A stretch of 64,000 bases of DNA from Hyphomicrobiales bacterium. Its GTDB lineage: Bacteria; Pseudomonadota; Alphaproteobacteria; Rhizobiales; Beijerinckiaceae. Shown one piece after another: positions 39,495-50,204 of this stretch. Each line of letters opens with the position of its first letter. Within the stretch, counting starts at the first letter, position 1. Made by a program: the position numbers and the translations under genes. The stretch covers positions 32,917 through 96,916 of the forward strand of contig JAPLOU010000022.1 in the NCBI GenBank assembly GCA_026400535.1. Direction: 5' to 3'. The notes under the pieces were generated by a model. It did not search any database and was not told where the DNA came from. It was given only the letters and a program-made list of their open reading frames with translations.

Positions 39495-40429
39495 GCGACG
39501 CCGACCTTCCACAGCGCGAGCCGCGCCCGAAAAAGCGCGATGTCAACGGCTGGATCATTCTCGACAAGCCTGTCCAGGAAACCTCCACCCATGCCGTCGC
39601 CGTGGTCAAGCGCGCGCTTCAGGCAAAGAAAGCCGGCCATGCCGGCACCCTCGATCCCCTCGCATCCGGCCTGTTGCCGATCGCCATGGGTGAGGCGACG
39701 AAGACGGTGCCCTTCGTGATGGACGGGCGCAAGGCCTATCGCTTCACCGTGACCTGGGGCGCGGAAACCGCGACTGATGACGCCGAGGGCGAGGTCATCC
39801 GTACGAGCGCGGTGCGGCCTGCACGGGACGCCATCGAGGCCATCCTGCCACGCTTCACCGGGACAGTCCTGCAGGTGCCGCCGAAATTCTCGGCGATCAA
39901 GATTGCCGGCGAACGCGCCTATGATCTCGCCCGCGATGGCGAGGATGTGGTCCTCGAGGCGCGACCCGTCGAGATCGACAGCCTGCACCTCGTCGCCCAT
40001 GATGACAAGACCGCGACCTTTGAGGCGGAGTGTGGCAAGGGCACCTATGTGCGGGCTTTGGCGCGCGATTTCGGCCGCCTGCTCGGCTGCTTCGGCCATG
40101 TCACGGCGCTGCGCCGGACCCGGGTTGGCCCTTTCACGGAGGCTCACGCCACGCCGCTGTCAGCCTTTCAGGCAGGCGGCCTGGCCGGTGACGCCCTCGC
40201 AGCCTTGCTGGCCCCGGTGGACCGGGCCCTCAGTGCGATTCCGGCCCTGAGCATCAGCCGGAACGATGCGGGACGCCTGCAGCGCGGCCAGTCCTGTCTT
40301 CTGCGCGGCGCCGACGCGCCGATCGAGCTTGAGGCCGTCGCGGTGTTCTGCCAGGGGCAGCTGGTCGCGATTGGCGAGGTGCTGCACGGCGAGTTGCATC
40401 CTCGCCGTGTCTTTCATCTCGGCCGCTAG
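39491..40429 (+). CDS. truB: tRNA pseudouridine-55 synthase TruB
   Basis: Makes pseudouridine 55 in the T loop of tRNAs. It has 312 residues. [22 protein letters not shown] carries the catalytic Asp of TruB. KPPGxTS is replaced by [12 protein letters not shown], as in many alphaproteobacteria. The C-terminal part has the RTRVGPF segment. It is the last gene of the rimP-truB operon and converges on ridA with 3 bases between stops. RpsO, often next in other genera, is not here. Confidence 0.95.
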   Translation: MSDADLPQREPRPKKRDVNGWIILDKPVQETSTHAVAVVKRALQAKKAGHAGTLDPLASGLLPIAMGEATKTVPFVMDGRKAYRFTVTWGAETATDDAEGEVIRTSAVRPARDAIEAILPRFTGTVLQVPPKFSAIKIAGERAYDLARDGEDVVLEARPVEIDSLHLVAHDDKTATFEAECGKGTYVRALARDFGRLLGCFGHVTALRRTRVGPFTEAHATPLSAFQAGGLAGDALAALLAPVDRALSAIPALSISRNDAGRLQRGQSCLLRGADAPIELEAVAVFCQGQLVAIGEVLHGELHPRRVFHLGR

Positions 40430-40432
40430 GCC

Positions 40433-40783
40433 TTAGCGCGCGGCAATGACGGCAATCTCGACCTTGTAGTCCGGCGTCGCCAGTTCGGCCTTGACGGTGG
40501 CGCGAGCGGGCGTGTGGCCCTTGACGACCCATGCGTCCCAGACTGCGTTCATTTCAGCAAAGGTCGACATGTCGGTCAGCCAGATGCTGGCGGACAGCAG
40601 TCTGGACTTGTCCGAACCGGCCTCGACGAGCCGTGCCTCGATCTGGGCGAGGATGTCTTTTGTCTGCGCGGTGACGGATGTGCCCTTCGGGTTGCTGGCA
40701 ACATGGCCGGCGACATAGACGGTGTTGCCATGGGCGACGGCCATGCTCATGCGGGGCCCAACGCCAAAACGCTCGATGCTCAT
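40433..40783 (-). CDS. RidA-family protein
   Basis: Small trimeric protein of the YjgF/YER057c/UK114 family; many members deaminate reactive enamine/imine intermediates. The ATG at 40783 (MSIERFGVGPRMSMAV) has AGGA upstream and gives 116 residues; the frame is open further upstream. VYVAGHVASNP and QTKDILAQIEARLVEAG are typical. The group here resembles the RidA subfamilies without proven deaminase activity, so enzyme function is not certain. Confidence 0.9.
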   Translation of the reverse strand: MSIERFGVGPRMSMAVAHGNTVYVAGHVASNPKGTSVTAQTKDILAQIEARLVEAGSDKSRLLSASIWLTDMSTFAEMNAVWDAWVVKGHTPARATVKAELATPDYKVEIAVIAAR

Positions 40784-40859
40784 TGGAAATCCTTGTCCTG
40801 ATGGGAGGTCACGGGCTTGGGCGTAGCCGATCTGGCGGCCCGGTGCAAACACTCCCGGC

Positions 40860-41312
40860 TCAGCCGGCCACAGTGATCCAGCCAGCCCAGATCGCTGCAT
40901 AGCGCGCGCCCTTGCCGAGACCGACCAGCAGAGCAAAGCGCCAGAGCGGATAGCGCAGCAGTCCGGCCGCCACCGTGCCGAGATCACCGACCCCCGGCAC
41001 CCAGGACAGCAGCAGCGCGAGCCAGCCGAAACGCCCGAACAGGCTCTCGCCCCTGGCAAGGGTGTCCGGCTCCGGGCGCAGGCGTTCCGGCAGCCGCGTG
41101 ATGCCGCCATCGGCGATGATCCTGCCGATCCACCAATTAACGATCGAGCCCAGCGTGTTGAAGACGGTCGCCACCGCGAGCAGCAGGAGCGGGTTGATAT
41201 GCCCCCTCAGCAGCAGCCCGGCAAAGGTGGCCTCCGAGGGAAAAGGCAGGATGGTCGCCGCCAGAAAGGCGGACAGGGCCATGCCGGCGAGGGAGGCCGC
41301 GCCTTCAAGCAT
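40860..41312 (-). CDS. YqaA/DedA-family small inner-membrane protein
   Basis: Membrane protein of 150 residues with about four hydrophobic helices. ATILPFPSEATFAGLL and GSIVNWWIGR fit the YqaA branch of the DedA/VTT superfamily, and SWVPGVGDLGTVAAGLLR fits the conserved loop. Function is not established for this branch. It lies between coaA and ridA, on the same strand as both. Confidence 0.85.
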   Translation of the reverse strand: MLEGAASLAGMALSAFLAATILPFPSEATFAGLLLRGHINPLLLLAVATVFNTLGSIVNWWIGRIIADGGITRLPERLRPEPDTLARGESLFGRFGWLALLLSWVPGVGDLGTVAAGLLRYPLWRFALLVGLGKGARYAAIWAGWITVAG

Positions 41313-41357
41313 TCCGGCTGTCCTTGCCGGTGCGGCGGGGCTCCCATGACGGCGATG

Positions 41358-42332
41358 TCACAGCCGCCGCAGCGCCACGGTCTGGATGCGGTGGCTGGCG
41401 CCCTTGGTCAGGATCAGGCTGGCGCGCTGGCGTGTCGGCAGGATGTTGTCGCGCAGGTTGGGCAGGTTGATCGTGTCCCACAGCCCTTCGGCGATCGTCA
41501 GCGCCTCGGGCTCGGACAGGTCGGCATACTTGCGGAAGAAGGAACGCGGATCACGGAAGGCGGTTTGCCTCAGGCGCAGGAAGCGGTTGATGTACCAGCG
41601 CCGCAGATCTTCTTCATCGGCATCGAGATAGATCGAGACATCGAAGAAGTCCGACACAAAGGGAATGGCCGAGCCATCCTTCGGCAGCCGCGCCGGCTGC
41701 AGCACGTTGAGGCCCTCGACGATCAGGATGTCGGGCCGCTCGACGGCCGTTTCCTCTCCGGGCACAACGTCATAGACGAGATGCGAATAGACCGGCGCGG
41801 TCACCACAGGTTGGCCAGCCTTCACACGGCTGAGAAACTGCAGCAACCGCGCACTGTCATAGCTTTCCGGAAAACCCTTGCGCTCCATCAGCCCGCGTGC
41901 CTTGAGTTCCGCATTGGGCAGCAGGAAGCCGTCAGTGGTCACGAGCTTGACGTTCGGCGTGTTGGTCCAGCGCGAGAGCAGCGCCGTCAGTACGCGGGCG
42001 GTGGTGGACTTGCCGGCCGCAACCGAGCCCGCCAGTCCGATGACATAGGGAACCTTGACCTCGGCCTCGGCTTGCAGGAAGCGCTGCGTGGCCCTGAACA
42101 GCCCTTGCGCGGCCGCGACATAGACCGAGAGCAGGCGCGAGAGCGGCAGATAGATCGCCACAACCTCGTCGAGCGAGATCGGATCAGTGATCGACTGCAG
42201 CTTCTCGATGTCATCGACATTGAGCGTCAGCGGCGTGTCGGCGCGCAGATGGGCCCACTCGTCGCGCGAGAACACCCGGTAGGGCGACAGGTCCGGTTCA
42301 GCCTCGGCGGCGGGAATGACGCGCTGGTCCAT
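41358..42332 (-). CDS. coaA: Pantothenate kinase (type I)
   Basis: First committed step of coenzyme A synthesis. It has 324 residues. Walker A is [14 protein letters not shown], followed by [14 protein letters not shown], and [12 protein letters not shown] near the middle. The C-terminus carries the LRNNILPTR-like [16 protein letters not shown]. It sits downstream of hisE in the his cluster, a position seen in Rhizobiales. Confidence 0.96.
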   Translation of the reverse strand: MDQRVIPAAEAEPDLSPYRVFSRDEWAHLRADTPLTLNVDDIEKLQSITDPISLDEVVAIYLPLSRLLSVYVAAAQGLFRATQRFLQAEAEVKVPYVIGLAGSVAAGKSTTARVLTALLSRWTNTPNVKLVTTDGFLLPNAELKARGLMERKGFPESYDSARLLQFLSRVKAGQPVVTAPVYSHLVYDVVPGEETAVERPDILIVEGLNVLQPARLPKDGSAIPFVSDFFDVSIYLDADEEDLRRWYINRFLRLRQTAFRDPRSFFRKYADLSEPEALTIAEGLWDTINLPNLRDNILPTRQRASLILTKGASHRIQTVALRRL

Positions 42333-42404
42333 GTGTCTCTCTGGAAACGCAACGGGAGAGGCCCAGTGGTACCCGAGGGGTCCCCCGCAGGATCGTTTTC
42401 CGGC

Positions 42405-42728
42405 TCACTTAGAGCGTCTTGCGGCCTTTTCCGCAAGTCCCGACTCGCCGGTGCGGCGCTCAAGCTCACTCATCACATCGTCCAAGGCTACACCGCTCAC
42501 CTGGAGCAGGACGAGCAAATGGAACAGGACGTCCGCCGCCTCCGCCGTCAGCGCGGCCTTGTCGCCCTGCACGGCGGCAATCACCGCCTCGACGGCTTCC
42601 TCGCCGAACTTCTTGGCCACCCGCTCGGGCCCGGCAGCCATGAGCTTGGCTGTCCAGCTTGCTTCGGGCGAGGCCGTGGCGCGTTCGGCGACGATGGTGG
42701 CCAGGTCCGGAAGAGTGAAACGCGTCAT
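42405..42728 (-). CDS. hisE: Phosphoribosyl-ATP pyrophosphatase
   Basis: Second step of histidine synthesis, converting PR-ATP to PR-AMP. It has 107 residues. [37 protein letters not shown] is the MazG-like helical core with the metal-binding acidic residues (EEAVE and EAADVLFH). It lies 15 bases after hisF. Confidence 0.94.
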   Translation of the reverse strand: MTRFTLPDLATIVAERATASPEASWTAKLMAAGPERVAKKFGEEAVEAVIAAVQGDKAALTAEAADVLFHLLVLLQVSGVALDDVMSELERRTGESGLAEKAARRSK

Positions 42729-42743
42729 GATGGCAGGGAGCCT

Positions 42744-43520
42744 TCAGTCTTGCCGGACGGCCAGTCCGGCGCGCGCCATGTGCGCCTTTGCCTGTCCGAT
42801 CGTATAGGTTCCGAAATGGAAGATCGAGGCCGCCAGCACGGCGCTGGCATGGCCCTCGGTCACGCCCGCGACGAGGTGGTCGAGCGTGCCGACCCCACCC
42901 GACGCGATCACCGGTACGCTGACGGCATCGGCGATGGCGCGTGTCAGCGCCACGTCATAGCCAGTCTTCATCCCGTCCCGGTCCATAGAGGTGACGAGAA
43001 GCTCGCCGGCGCCAAGCGCAACCACCTCTCGCGCGAAGGCGATGGCGTCAATCCCGGTCGCGGTCCGTCCGCCATGGGTGAAGATCTCGAAGCGGTCCGG
43101 GCTTCCCGGTGGCGACACGCGCTTGGCGTCGATCGCGACGACCACGCATTGCGCACCGAACTTCTCGGCCGCCTCGCGCACGAACTCCCGCCGTGTCACG
43201 GCCGCGGTGTTGATCGAGACCTTGTCAGCCCCGGCCAGCAGAAGCTGCCGGATGTCGTCGGTGCTGCGCACGCCGCCGCCCACCGTCAGCGGCATGAAGC
43301 AGGCTTCGGCGGTGTGGGTCACGACATCAAGCAGGATGCCGCGCCCCTCGTGGCTGGCGCTGATGTCGAGGAAGCACAGCTCGTCCGCGCCGGCGGCATC
43401 ATAGGCCTTCGCGGCCTCGACCGGATCGCCTGCGTCGACCAGGTTGACGAACTGCACGCCCTTGACGACGCGGCCGTCCTTGACGTCGAGGCAGGGAATG
43501 AGGCGCGTCTTGAGCGTCAT
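42744..43520 (-). CDS. hisF: Imidazole glycerol phosphate synthase subunit HisF
   Basis: Cyclase that joins PRFAR and ammonia from HisH to form imidazole glycerol phosphate and AICAR. It has 258 residues, a TIM barrel. [19 protein letters not shown] is the N-terminus with the catalytic Asp, and [16 protein letters not shown] holds the second catalytic Asp. It overlaps hisA by 4 bases. Confidence 0.97.
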   Translation of the reverse strand: MTLKTRLIPCLDVKDGRVVKGVQFVNLVDAGDPVEAAKAYDAAGADELCFLDISASHEGRGILLDVVTHTAEACFMPLTVGGGVRSTDDIRQLLLAGADKVSINTAAVTRREFVREAAEKFGAQCVVVAIDAKRVSPPGSPDRFEIFTHGGRTATGIDAIAFAREVVALGAGELLVTSMDRDGMKTGYDVALTRAIADAVSVPVIASGGVGTLDHLVAGVTEGHASAVLAASIFHFGTYTIGQAKAHMARAGLAVRQD

Positions 43521-44257
43521 GCCGCAACGCTCCGGCTGGCGATGAGCTTCAGCGCCGATTCAGCGTCGAGCCTGCCGTCATAGAGCGCGCGGCCGGTGAT
43601 GGCGCCTTCGAGGATCGCCGCGTCGGGCTGCATGAGCCGCTCGACATCGGCGAGCGAGGCCAGGCCCCCAGAGGCAATGACGGGAATGGAGACAGCCTTC
43701 GCAAGCGCGATGGTGCCCTCCCAGTTGATGCCGCCCAGCATGCCGTCGCGGGCGATGTCGGTATAGACGATGGCCGCAACCCCGGCATCCTCGAAGCGCT
43801 TGCCGAGCTCTGTGGCGCTGAGGGACGAGGTCTCGGCCCAGCCTTCGACCGCCACCATGCCATCGCGCGCATCGATGCCGACGACGGTTCGACCCGGATG
43901 GGCGCGCGCCGCCGCCCGAACGAAGGCCGGATCGCGCACCGCCGCTGTGCCGATGATGACACGGGCGACGCCCTTGGCGAGCCAGCCGTCGACTGTGGCG
44001 AGATCGCGGATGCCGCCGCCGAGTTGAACCGGAAACCTCACCCGCGCCAGGATGGCGTCCACCGCTGGCCCGTTCACCGGCTTGCCGGCAAAGGCTCCGT
44101 CGAGATCGACCACATGCAGCCAGCGGAAACCCTGCCGCTCAAAGGCGGCGGCCTGCGCGGCCGGGTCATCATTGAACACCGTGGCGCGGTCCATGTCGCC
44201 TTGCCGGAGGCGCACGCACTGCCCGTTCTTGAGATCGATGGCGGGAAACAGGATCAT
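43517..44257 (-). CDS. hisA: Phosphoribosylformimino-AICAR ribotide isomerase HisA
   Basis: Opens the sugar of ProFAR to PRFAR in histidine synthesis. It has 246 residues from the ATG at 44257 ([17 protein letters not shown]); an ATG at 44266 adds three residues. The Asp in AIDL and the Asp in [11 protein letters not shown] are the catalytic pair. It overlaps hisF and hisH. Confidence 0.96.
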   Translation of the reverse strand: MILFPAIDLKNGQCVRLRQGDMDRATVFNDDPAAQAAAFERQGFRWLHVVDLDGAFAGKPVNGPAVDAILARVRFPVQLGGGIRDLATVDGWLAKGVARVIIGTAAVRDPAFVRAAARAHPGRTVVGIDARDGMVAVEGWAETSSLSATELGKRFEDAGVAAIVYTDIARDGMLGGINWEGTIALAKAVSIPVIASGGLASLADVERLMQPDAAILEGAITGRALYDGRLDAESALKLIASRSVAA

Positions 44258-44910
44258 GGCGTCCACATCAGGAAATTCGTGATCAGCCTGAGGCCGAGCT
44301 TCTGGCTTTTCTCGGGATGAAACTGAGTGCCGGCCATGTTGTTCCTGCCGATGATGGCCGTAACAGTGCCACCATGGTCCGTGCTGGCGATCAGGCTTGA
44401 GTCATGTTTCAGTTGCATCGCATAGGAATGCACAAAGTAGGCGTGCCAGCCCAGAGGGCCGGTCTCGATGCCCGACAGGAGCGCATGGGAGCGGGCGACA
44501 TCCAGCGTGTTCCAGCCCATATGCGGGATCTTGAGCGTGGGGTCCGACGGCGCGATCACCGCGACATCGCCGGCGATCCAGCCAAGCCCGTCGCTGGTGA
44601 CGTGTTCGAGCCCCCGCGTGGCCATCAACTGCATGCCGACGCAGATGCCGAGGAAGGGACGGCCCTTGCCAATCACGACGGCTTCGAGCGCCTCGATCAT
44701 GCCGCCGACACCGGCAAGGCCGGCCTTGCAGTCGGCGAAGGCCCCGACGCCGGGCAGCACGATCCGGTCCGCGCTGCGCACCAGATCGGGATTGCTGGTG
44801 ACGCGGATGGCGGCATCAAGCCCGGCCTCGCGTGCCGCCCGCTCGAAGGCCTTGGCTGCCGAGTGCAGGTTGCCAGACCCGTAGTCGATGATGGCGACGG
44901 TGCTGGTCAT
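44254..44910 (-). CDS. hisH: Imidazole glycerol phosphate synthase glutaminase HisH
   Basis: Glutamine amidotransferase that supplies ammonia to HisF. It has 218 residues. [12 protein letters not shown] carries the nucleophilic cysteine, and [10 protein letters not shown] the His-Glu of the triad. Its stop overlaps the hisA start, so hisH-hisA-hisF are likely coupled. Confidence 0.96.
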   Translation of the reverse strand: MTSTVAIIDYGSGNLHSAAKAFERAAREAGLDAAIRVTSNPDLVRSADRIVLPGVGAFADCKAGLAGVGGMIEALEAVVIGKGRPFLGICVGMQLMATRGLEHVTSDGLGWIAGDVAVIAPSDPTLKIPHMGWNTLDVARSHALLSGIETGPLGWHAYFVHSYAMQLKHDSSLIASTDHGGTVTAIIGRNNMAGTQFHPEKSQKLGLRLITNFLMWTP

Positions 44911-44931
44911 GCCGGTGCCGCAAAGCCGCCG

Positions 44932-45420
44932 TCAGCGCCGGGCCGGGTCAGGAAACAACCCGAGCACGCCCTGCACCGGCGGTGGCTGCAAAGGCGCGGC
45001 GGCAACGGTTGCGCCGGAAGCAGTCGGAGCGCCGCGGCCCGGCACGCTCTCGAAAAAGCGCCGCTCCACGGTGTCGATGTCACGTCCTTCGACGACCCCG
45101 GCCAGTGACCAACCCTTGGCGATGAGCTTGCGCTCGATCAGGGCGTTGCCTTCGAGCCCGAGATAACAGCCGATCAGGAGCTGGACAACCGTCAGCGCCA
45201 GCGGATCGAAGCCGAGAATGTGGCCGCCAAACCCGATCGCCGCCCAGATCAGGGCGAATACGAAGAAGGCCAGCCAGAGCCTCTTGGACAGAAGCCACAA
45301 GCCGGTGAAGACAAAGGCGAATACCGCAAACCCGTCCTTGAGGAAGACCGTCCGCTCCAACTGGTCAGCCAGCGGCAGCGATGGGTCGGCAGGGGGCGTC
45401 AGCGCTGTGTAAAATGCCAT
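44932..45420 (-). CDS. DUF2628 membrane protein in the his cluster
   Basis: Unknown function, 162 residues from the ATG at 45420 (MAFYTALTPP). Two or three hydrophobic segments lie around residues 31-95 (GFAVFAFVFTGLWLLSKR, LWLAFFVFALIWAAIGFGG, LTVVQLLIGCYLGLEGNALI), as in DUF2628. The C-terminal tail is Pro/Ala rich. It sits between hisB and hisH, a conserved position in Rhizobiales, which suggests cotranscription but not a role in histidine synthesis. Confidence 0.85.
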   Translation of the reverse strand: MAFYTALTPPADPSLPLADQLERTVFLKDGFAVFAFVFTGLWLLSKRLWLAFFVFALIWAAIGFGGHILGFDPLALTVVQLLIGCYLGLEGNALIERKLIAKGWSLAGVVEGRDIDTVERRFFESVPGRGAPTASGATVAAAPLQPPPVQGVLGLFPDPARR

Positions 45421-45430
45421 ACCAGGTTCC

Positions 45431-46018
45431 TCACAACGCGCCCTTGGTCGAAGGAATACGGCCGCCCTCGCGCGGATCGACGCTGAGCGCAGTGCGGATG
45501 ACCCGTGCCAGCCCCTTGAAACAGCTCTCGGCGATATGGTGACTGTTGGCACCATAGAGCGTCTCGACATGCAGCGTCAGGCCGGCGTTCATGGCGAAGG
45601 CCTGGAAGAACTCGCGTACGAGTTCAGTGTCGAATTCGCCGATCTTTGGCGTTGGAAAGGCGCTGCGGAAGACAAGGAAGGGCCGCCCGGAGACATCCAC
45701 GGCAACCCGCGTCAATGTCTCGTCCATCGGCAGCTGGATGTCAGCGTAGCGTGCGAGCCCCCTCTTGTCGCCCATCGCGGCGAGGATGGCCTGTCCGAGC
45801 GCGATGCCGGTGTCCTCGACGGTGTGATGGAAGTCGACATTGAGGTCGCCCGTCACATGCGCGGTGATGTCGATCAGCGCATGGCGCGCGAACAGCTCCA
45901 GCATATGGTCGAAGAAGCCGACACCCGTCTTGATGTCGGCCTTGCCTGTTCCGTCCAGATCGACCGAAACGGACACGTCCGTCTCGTTGGTGCGGCGCTT
46001 GATCTCGCCCTTGCGCAT
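45431..46018 (-). CDS. hisB: Imidazoleglycerol-phosphate dehydratase
   Basis: Dehydrates imidazole glycerol phosphate to imidazole acetol phosphate. It has 195 residues and is the monofunctional form. [14 protein letters not shown] is one metal-binding block, and [18 protein letters not shown] the other with paired histidines. It is the first gene of the his run. Confidence 0.97.
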   Translation of the reverse strand: MRKGEIKRRTNETDVSVSVDLDGTGKADIKTGVGFFDHMLELFARHALIDITAHVTGDLNVDFHHTVEDTGIALGQAILAAMGDKRGLARYADIQLPMDETLTRVAVDVSGRPFLVFRSAFPTPKIGEFDTELVREFFQAFAMNAGLTLHVETLYGANSHHIAESCFKGLARVIRTALSVDPREGGRIPSTKGAL

Positions 46019-46074
46019 GGCGGGTGCCTCGTGAGTTCTGAGAGGCTGGCTTTAGCAGGGCCGGACGGCGCTTG

Positions 46075-46524
46075 CTACCCTTCCGGCGGCGGACCGCAAC
46101 GATCCAGGAAGGCCTGTGCCCTCGGCAAGGGATTGTGCAGGAACTGGTCGGGCTGTCTGAGCCAGAGGCCCGGATAGGTCCGCGATAGTGGCTCGTGGAT
46201 CAGGACATGGGTCGGAAGCGACACGAGGTCAGCATCCCATGCCGGCCACCACCGCCGGGCGCTGCGCCATTCGTGATCAAGAAACCGGGTGCGCCTGCTG
46301 TAGCCATGATCGTCAAATGCCACATCTGCCCGGCTGACAAAGATATGGTTTCCCGTGAAGCCTGGTCTCGGCCTGATCCAGGTCGCTGAGAAACCAGCAC
46401 CGGCCCATCGCTGCAAGAACGCATGGGCCAGAACCTGGCAGGCCCCACAGGCGAAGAAGACGCGGTCCGGCAATTGCCACTGCACGACTTTGTCGCCCTT
46501 GATCCCGGGTTTGAGCCTGAACAT
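46075..46524 (-). CDS. Hypothetical protein with possible Cys-His-Asp triad
   Basis: Unrecognised protein of 149 residues, no signal peptide and no clear membrane helix. It has RVFFACGACQVLAHAFL (C26, C29), then GNHIFVSR with H60, then VAFDDHGYS with D71 and D72. The order and spacing resemble papain- or transglutaminase-like folds, but that is inference. It lies between hisB and the divergent hslV with 50 bases to that gene's start. Confidence 0.6.
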   Translation of the reverse strand: MFRLKPGIKGDKVVQWQLPDRVFFACGACQVLAHAFLQRWAGAGFSATWIRPRPGFTGNHIFVSRADVAFDDHGYSRRTRFLDHEWRSARRWWPAWDADLVSLPTHVLIHEPLSRTYPGLWLRQPDQFLHNPLPRAQAFLDRCGPPPEG

Positions 46525-46573
46525 CTAAGGGACTATGCAGCGGTCAGGACCGCAGGATGAAGGCGTGATTCGC

Positions 46574-47131
46574 ATGCATCAGGATAACCAGACATCAACC
46601 ATGCACGCGACCACCATCCTGATGGTGCGCAAGGGTGGCAAGGTGGTGATCGGGGGCGACGGTCAGGTTTCGCTCGGCCCCACCATCATCAAGGGCAATG
46701 CCCGCAAGGTGCGGCCTCTCGCCAAGGGTCTGGTGATCGCCGGCTTTGCCGGTGCCACCGCGGACGCCTTCACCCTGTTCGAACGGCTCGAGGCCAAGCT
46801 CGAGCAATATCCGACGCAGTTGATGCGCGCCTGCGTCGAACTCGCCAAGGACTGGCGCACCGACCGTTACCTCCGCCGCCTGGAGGCCATGCTGCTGGTG
46901 GCGGACAAGAAGGTCGGCTTGCTCCTGTCCGGAACCGGCGATGTGCTGGAGCCGGCCGACGGCATCATGGCCATCGGGTCGGGCGGCAATTATGCGCTCG
47001 CGGCCGCCCGCGCGCTGGCGGACAGCGATCTGGACGCCGAAGCCATCGTCCGCAAGTCCATGAAGATCGCAGGCGATATCTGCGTCTACACCAATCATTC
47101 GCTCGTCATCGAGCAGCTTGACGAGGCCTGA
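46574..47131 (+). CDS. hslV: ATP-dependent protease peptidase subunit HslV
   Basis: Proteolytic subunit of HslUV, with N-terminal threonine as nucleophile. The ATG at 46574 ([18 protein letters not shown]) is chosen; the frame is open to 46535. It has 185 residues. The propeptide would be [12 protein letters not shown], cleaved before [12 protein letters not shown], so T13 is the catalytic Thr. [22 protein letters not shown] is the conserved block. It lies 9 bases before hslU. Confidence 0.96.
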   Translation: MHQDNQTSTMHATTILMVRKGGKVVIGGDGQVSLGPTIIKGNARKVRPLAKGLVIAGFAGATADAFTLFERLEAKLEQYPTQLMRACVELAKDWRTDRYLRRLEAMLLVADKKVGLLLSGTGDVLEPADGIMAIGSGGNYALAAARALADSDLDAEAIVRKSMKIAGDICVYTNHSLVIEQLDEA

Positions 47132-47140
47132 GCCATTTCC

Positions 47141-48451
47141 ATGACCACCTTTTCACCCCGCGAGATCGTCTCCGAACTCGACCGCCACATTGTCGGCCAG
47201 AAGGACGCCAAACGCGCCGTGGCGATCGCCTTGCGCAACCGCTGGCGCAGGCAGCAGCTTACCGGACCTCTGCGCGACGAGGTTGCGCCCAAGAACATCC
47301 TGATGATCGGGCCGACCGGCTGCGGCAAGACCGAGATTTCGCGCCGGCTGGCGCGGCTGGCCGGCGCGCCGTTCCTCAAGGTCGAGGCCACCAAGTTTAC
47401 CGAAGTCGGTTATGTCGGGCGCGACGTCGAATCCATCGTGCGTGATCTCGTCGAGATCGGCATCGGGCTGGTGCGCGATGCCCGGCGCAAGGAGGTCCGG
47501 ACCAAGGCCCATGCGGCGGCCGAGGAGCGGGTGCTTGATGCGCTTGTCGGGGCGACGGCAAGCCCCGCGACGCGCGAATCCTTCCGCAAGCGCCTGCGGG
47601 CCGGGGAGTTGAACGACAAGGAGATCGAGGTCGAGCTTGCCTCCGGCGCGGGCGCCGGTCTGCCGATGTTCGAACTGCCCGGACAACCGGGAGCCTCGAT
47701 CGGCGCCTTCAATCTCGGCGACATGCTCGGCAAGGCGCTCGGCCGCTCGGCCAAGCCCCGCCGCATGACCGTGTCGGACGCCTATGAGCCCCTGGTTCAG
47801 GAAGAGAGCGACAAGCTGCTCGACCAGGAAGCCCTGACCCAGGAGGCGATCCGGCAGGTGGAGGACAATGGCATCGTCTTCCTCGACGAGATCGACAAGA
47901 TCTGTTCGCGCGAAGGACGCTCCGGCGCCGATGTCAGTCGCGAGGGTGTGCAGCGTGACCTGCTGCCGCTGATCGAGGGCACAACTGTCTCGACCAAGCA
48001 CGGGCCGGTCAAGAGCGACCACATCCTGTTCATCGCCTCCGGCGCCTTCCATGTCGCCAAGCCGTCCGACCTCCTGCCTGAATTGCAGGGGCGGCTGCCG
48101 ATCCGGGTTGAATTGCTGCCGCTCGATGTCGAGGACTTCAAGCGCATCCTGACCGACACCGAAGCCAGTCTCGTCAAGCAGTCGGTCGCCATGATGCAGA
48201 CCGAGGGCTTGACAGTGGTCTTCACGGAGGATGCGGTCGATGCGCTGGCGCGGGTGGCGGTGCACGTCAACGCGACCGTCGAGAACATCGGCGCGCGCCG
48301 CCTGCAGACCGTGATGGAGCGTGTCCTGGACGAGATCTCCTTCACGGCGCCGGACCGCGGCGGCGAGACCGTCACGATCGACGCCGCCTATGTCGAGGCC
48401 CGCGTCGGCGAGCTGTCGAAGAACACCGATCTGTCGCGGTTCATTCTGTGA
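47141..48451 (+). CDS. hslU: ATP-dependent protease ATPase subunit HslU
   Basis: Hexameric unfoldase of the HslUV protease. It has 436 residues. [17 protein letters not shown] is the N-terminus, [16 protein letters not shown] is Walker [11 protein letters not shown] is Walker B, and [11 protein letters not shown] the sensor region. The C-terminus (TDLSRFIL) is the tail that docks into HslV. It is probably cotranscribed with hslV. Confidence 0.97.
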   Translation: MTTFSPREIVSELDRHIVGQKDAKRAVAIALRNRWRRQQLTGPLRDEVAPKNILMIGPTGCGKTEISRRLARLAGAPFLKVEATKFTEVGYVGRDVESIVRDLVEIGIGLVRDARRKEVRTKAHAAAEERVLDALVGATASPATRESFRKRLRAGELNDKEIEVELASGAGAGLPMFELPGQPGASIGAFNLGDMLGKALGRSAKPRRMTVSDAYEPLVQEESDKLLDQEALTQEAIRQVEDNGIVFLDEIDKICSREGRSGADVSREGVQRDLLPLIEGTTVSTKHGPVKSDHILFIASGAFHVAKPSDLLPELQGRLPIRVELLPLDVEDFKRILTDTEASLVKQSVAMMQTEGLTVVFTEDAVDALARVAVHVNATVENIGARRLQTVMERVLDEISFTAPDRGGETVTIDAAYVEARVGELSKNTDLSRFIL

Positions 48452-48586
48452 AGCTTGCGATGGACGAAGCGGCGCCTGCGGCGCCTCACGTCTTGTCTCG
48501 GCCGATCAGAAGGCTTGTCAGCTCAGGCCCGCTTCGCGCATAAGGCCGTCGGCGCGCATCGGCGCCGGCCCGAACCGGAACAGGTC

Positions 48587-49627
48587 ATGACCAGCTTCAC
48601 CCCCCGGGTTTTCTCCGGAATGCAGCCCACGCACACGCTGCATCTTGGCAATTATCTTGGCGCGCTGAAACAGTGGGTCAGGATGCAGGACAGCCATGCC
48701 TGCATCTACTGCGTCGTGGACATGCATGCGATCACCATCTGGCAGGACCCGGACGACCTCACCCGCGCAATCCGCGAGGTCACGGCGGCCTACATCGCAG
48801 CCGGCATTGATCCGAAGCGTTCGATCCTGTTCAACCAGAGCCAGGTCGGCCAGCATGCCGAATTGGCCTGGGTGTTCAACTGCGTTGCCCGTCTGGGCTG
48901 GCTGAACCGCATGACGCAGTTCAAGGAGAAGGCCGGCAAGGACCGCGAGAATGCCTCGGTCGGCCTGTACGGTTATCCCGTGCTGATGGCCGCCGACATC
49001 CTGCTGTACAAGGCGACGGCGGTGCCGGTGGGAGAGGACCAGAAGCAGCATCTCGAACTGACGCGCGACATTGCCCAGAAGTTCAACAACGACTTCGCCG
49101 CGCGCATTGCCGCGCGGGGCTTCGGCGACAGCCTCTTTCCGCTGACGGAACCGATGATCGGCGGTCCTGCCGCGCGCGTCATGTCACTGCGCGACGGCGC
49201 AAAGAAGATGTCGAAATCAGACCCTTCCGACTATTCGCGTATCAACATGACCGATGACGCCGACACGATCGCGCAGAAGGTCCGCAAGGCCAAGACCGAC
49301 CCGGACGCCCTGCCGTCGGAGGAAAAGGGTCTTGAGACGCGTCCCGAGGCGGACAATCTGGTGGGCATCTACGCCGGCCTCGCCGACACCACCAAGCAGG
49401 CGGTGCTTGATCAGTTCGGCGGCGCCCAGTTCTCCGCGTTCAAGGCGGCCCTGGTCGATCTGGCCGTTGACAAGCTCAGCCCGATCAATGGCGAGATGAA
49501 GCGGCTCCTCGCCGATCCCGCTGAAATCGACCGGCTTCTGGCTGACGGCGCGGACCGGGCCCGTGAGATCGCGGTCGTGACCATGGCCGAGGTCAAGGAT
49601 ATCGTCGGCTTCGTGCGCGGGCGCTGA
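48587..49627 (+). CDS. trpS: Tryptophanyl-tRNA synthetase
   Basis: Charges tRNA-Trp. The ATG at 48587 ([23 protein letters not shown]) is the family N-terminus with CAGG upstream; the frame is open from 48455. It has 346 residues. [13 protein letters not shown] carries the HIGH-type motif and [12 protein letters not shown] the KMSKS loop. The 135-base gap after hslU holds a 6-bp GC hairpin (GGCGCC repeated) with no T tract. Confidence 0.96.
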   Translation: MTSFTPRVFSGMQPTHTLHLGNYLGALKQWVRMQDSHACIYCVVDMHAITIWQDPDDLTRAIREVTAAYIAAGIDPKRSILFNQSQVGQHAELAWVFNCVARLGWLNRMTQFKEKAGKDRENASVGLYGYPVLMAADILLYKATAVPVGEDQKQHLELTRDIAQKFNNDFAARIAARGFGDSLFPLTEPMIGGPAARVMSLRDGAKKMSKSDPSDYSRINMTDDADTIAQKVRKAKTDPDALPSEEKGLETRPEADNLVGIYAGLADTTKQAVLDQFGGAQFSAFKAALVDLAVDKLSPINGEMKRLLADPAEIDRLLADGADRAREIAVVTMAEVKDIVGFVRGR

Positions 49628-49706
49628 CCATCGCGTCGCGCGCCCGGCCTTGCTTTCGCCGCGCGCGTGGAGTCAAGTTGCAGGCCATGCGGCGGATCTC
49701 CCAGCG

Positions 49707-50204
49707 ATGAGCACACCCACACGGCGGGCCTATGAACCTGGCCACCGGCCGAAATTCATGGTCGTTGTCGACGATACGGACGAATGCAGCCGCGCCGTCC
49801 GCTTCGCGGCGCGCCGCGCGGCCCGCATCGGTTCGGGCGTTCTTCTGGCGGCGGTGATATCGCCTGTCGAGATTTCGCAATGGCGTGGCGTCGAAGAGGT
49901 CATGCAGGCCGAGGCGCTGGAACAGGCCGAGCGCCAGCTCGACAGCGCCGCAGCCATTGTGCGCGCCGTAGCGGGCCTCGAGCCCGAGCGGATTGTCCGC
50001 CAGGGCAGCCGCGCCGATGAAATCCTCAAGATCATCGCCGGCGATGAGGACGTCGCCTTGCTGATCCTGGCGGCCGGGACGGACAGCGAGGGTCCTGGTC
50101 CTCTGGTCGCCAATCTGGCCGGCCGGTCATCCGGCCATTTCCCGGTGCCGCTCGCCATCGTGCCGGGCCATCTCAGCGATCAGGACATCGATGGGCTCGC
50201 CTGA
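49707..50204 (+). CDS. Universal stress protein
   Basis: UspA-fold cytoplasmic protein of 165 residues. RPKFMVVVDDTDECSRAVRFAARRA is the N-terminal strand and ATP-site Asp, and later LLILAAGTD and GHFPVPLAIVPG fit the fold. The stress linkage is a family property. Its last 25 bases overlap the end of the convergent VOC gene. Confidence 0.88.
   Translation: MSTPTRRAYEPGHRPKFMVVVDDTDECSRAVRFAARRAARIGSGVLLAAVISPVEISQWRGVEEVMQAEALEQAERQLDSAAAIVRAVAGLEPERIVRQGSRADEILKIIAGDEDVALLILAAGTDSEGPGPLVANLAGRSSGHFPVPLAIVPGHLSDQDIDGLA

Noticed and set aside
41199..43583. 794-residue rightward open frame across coaA, hisE and hisF
   Set aside because: It is a shadow of three well-recognised minus-strand genes and shows no family motif.
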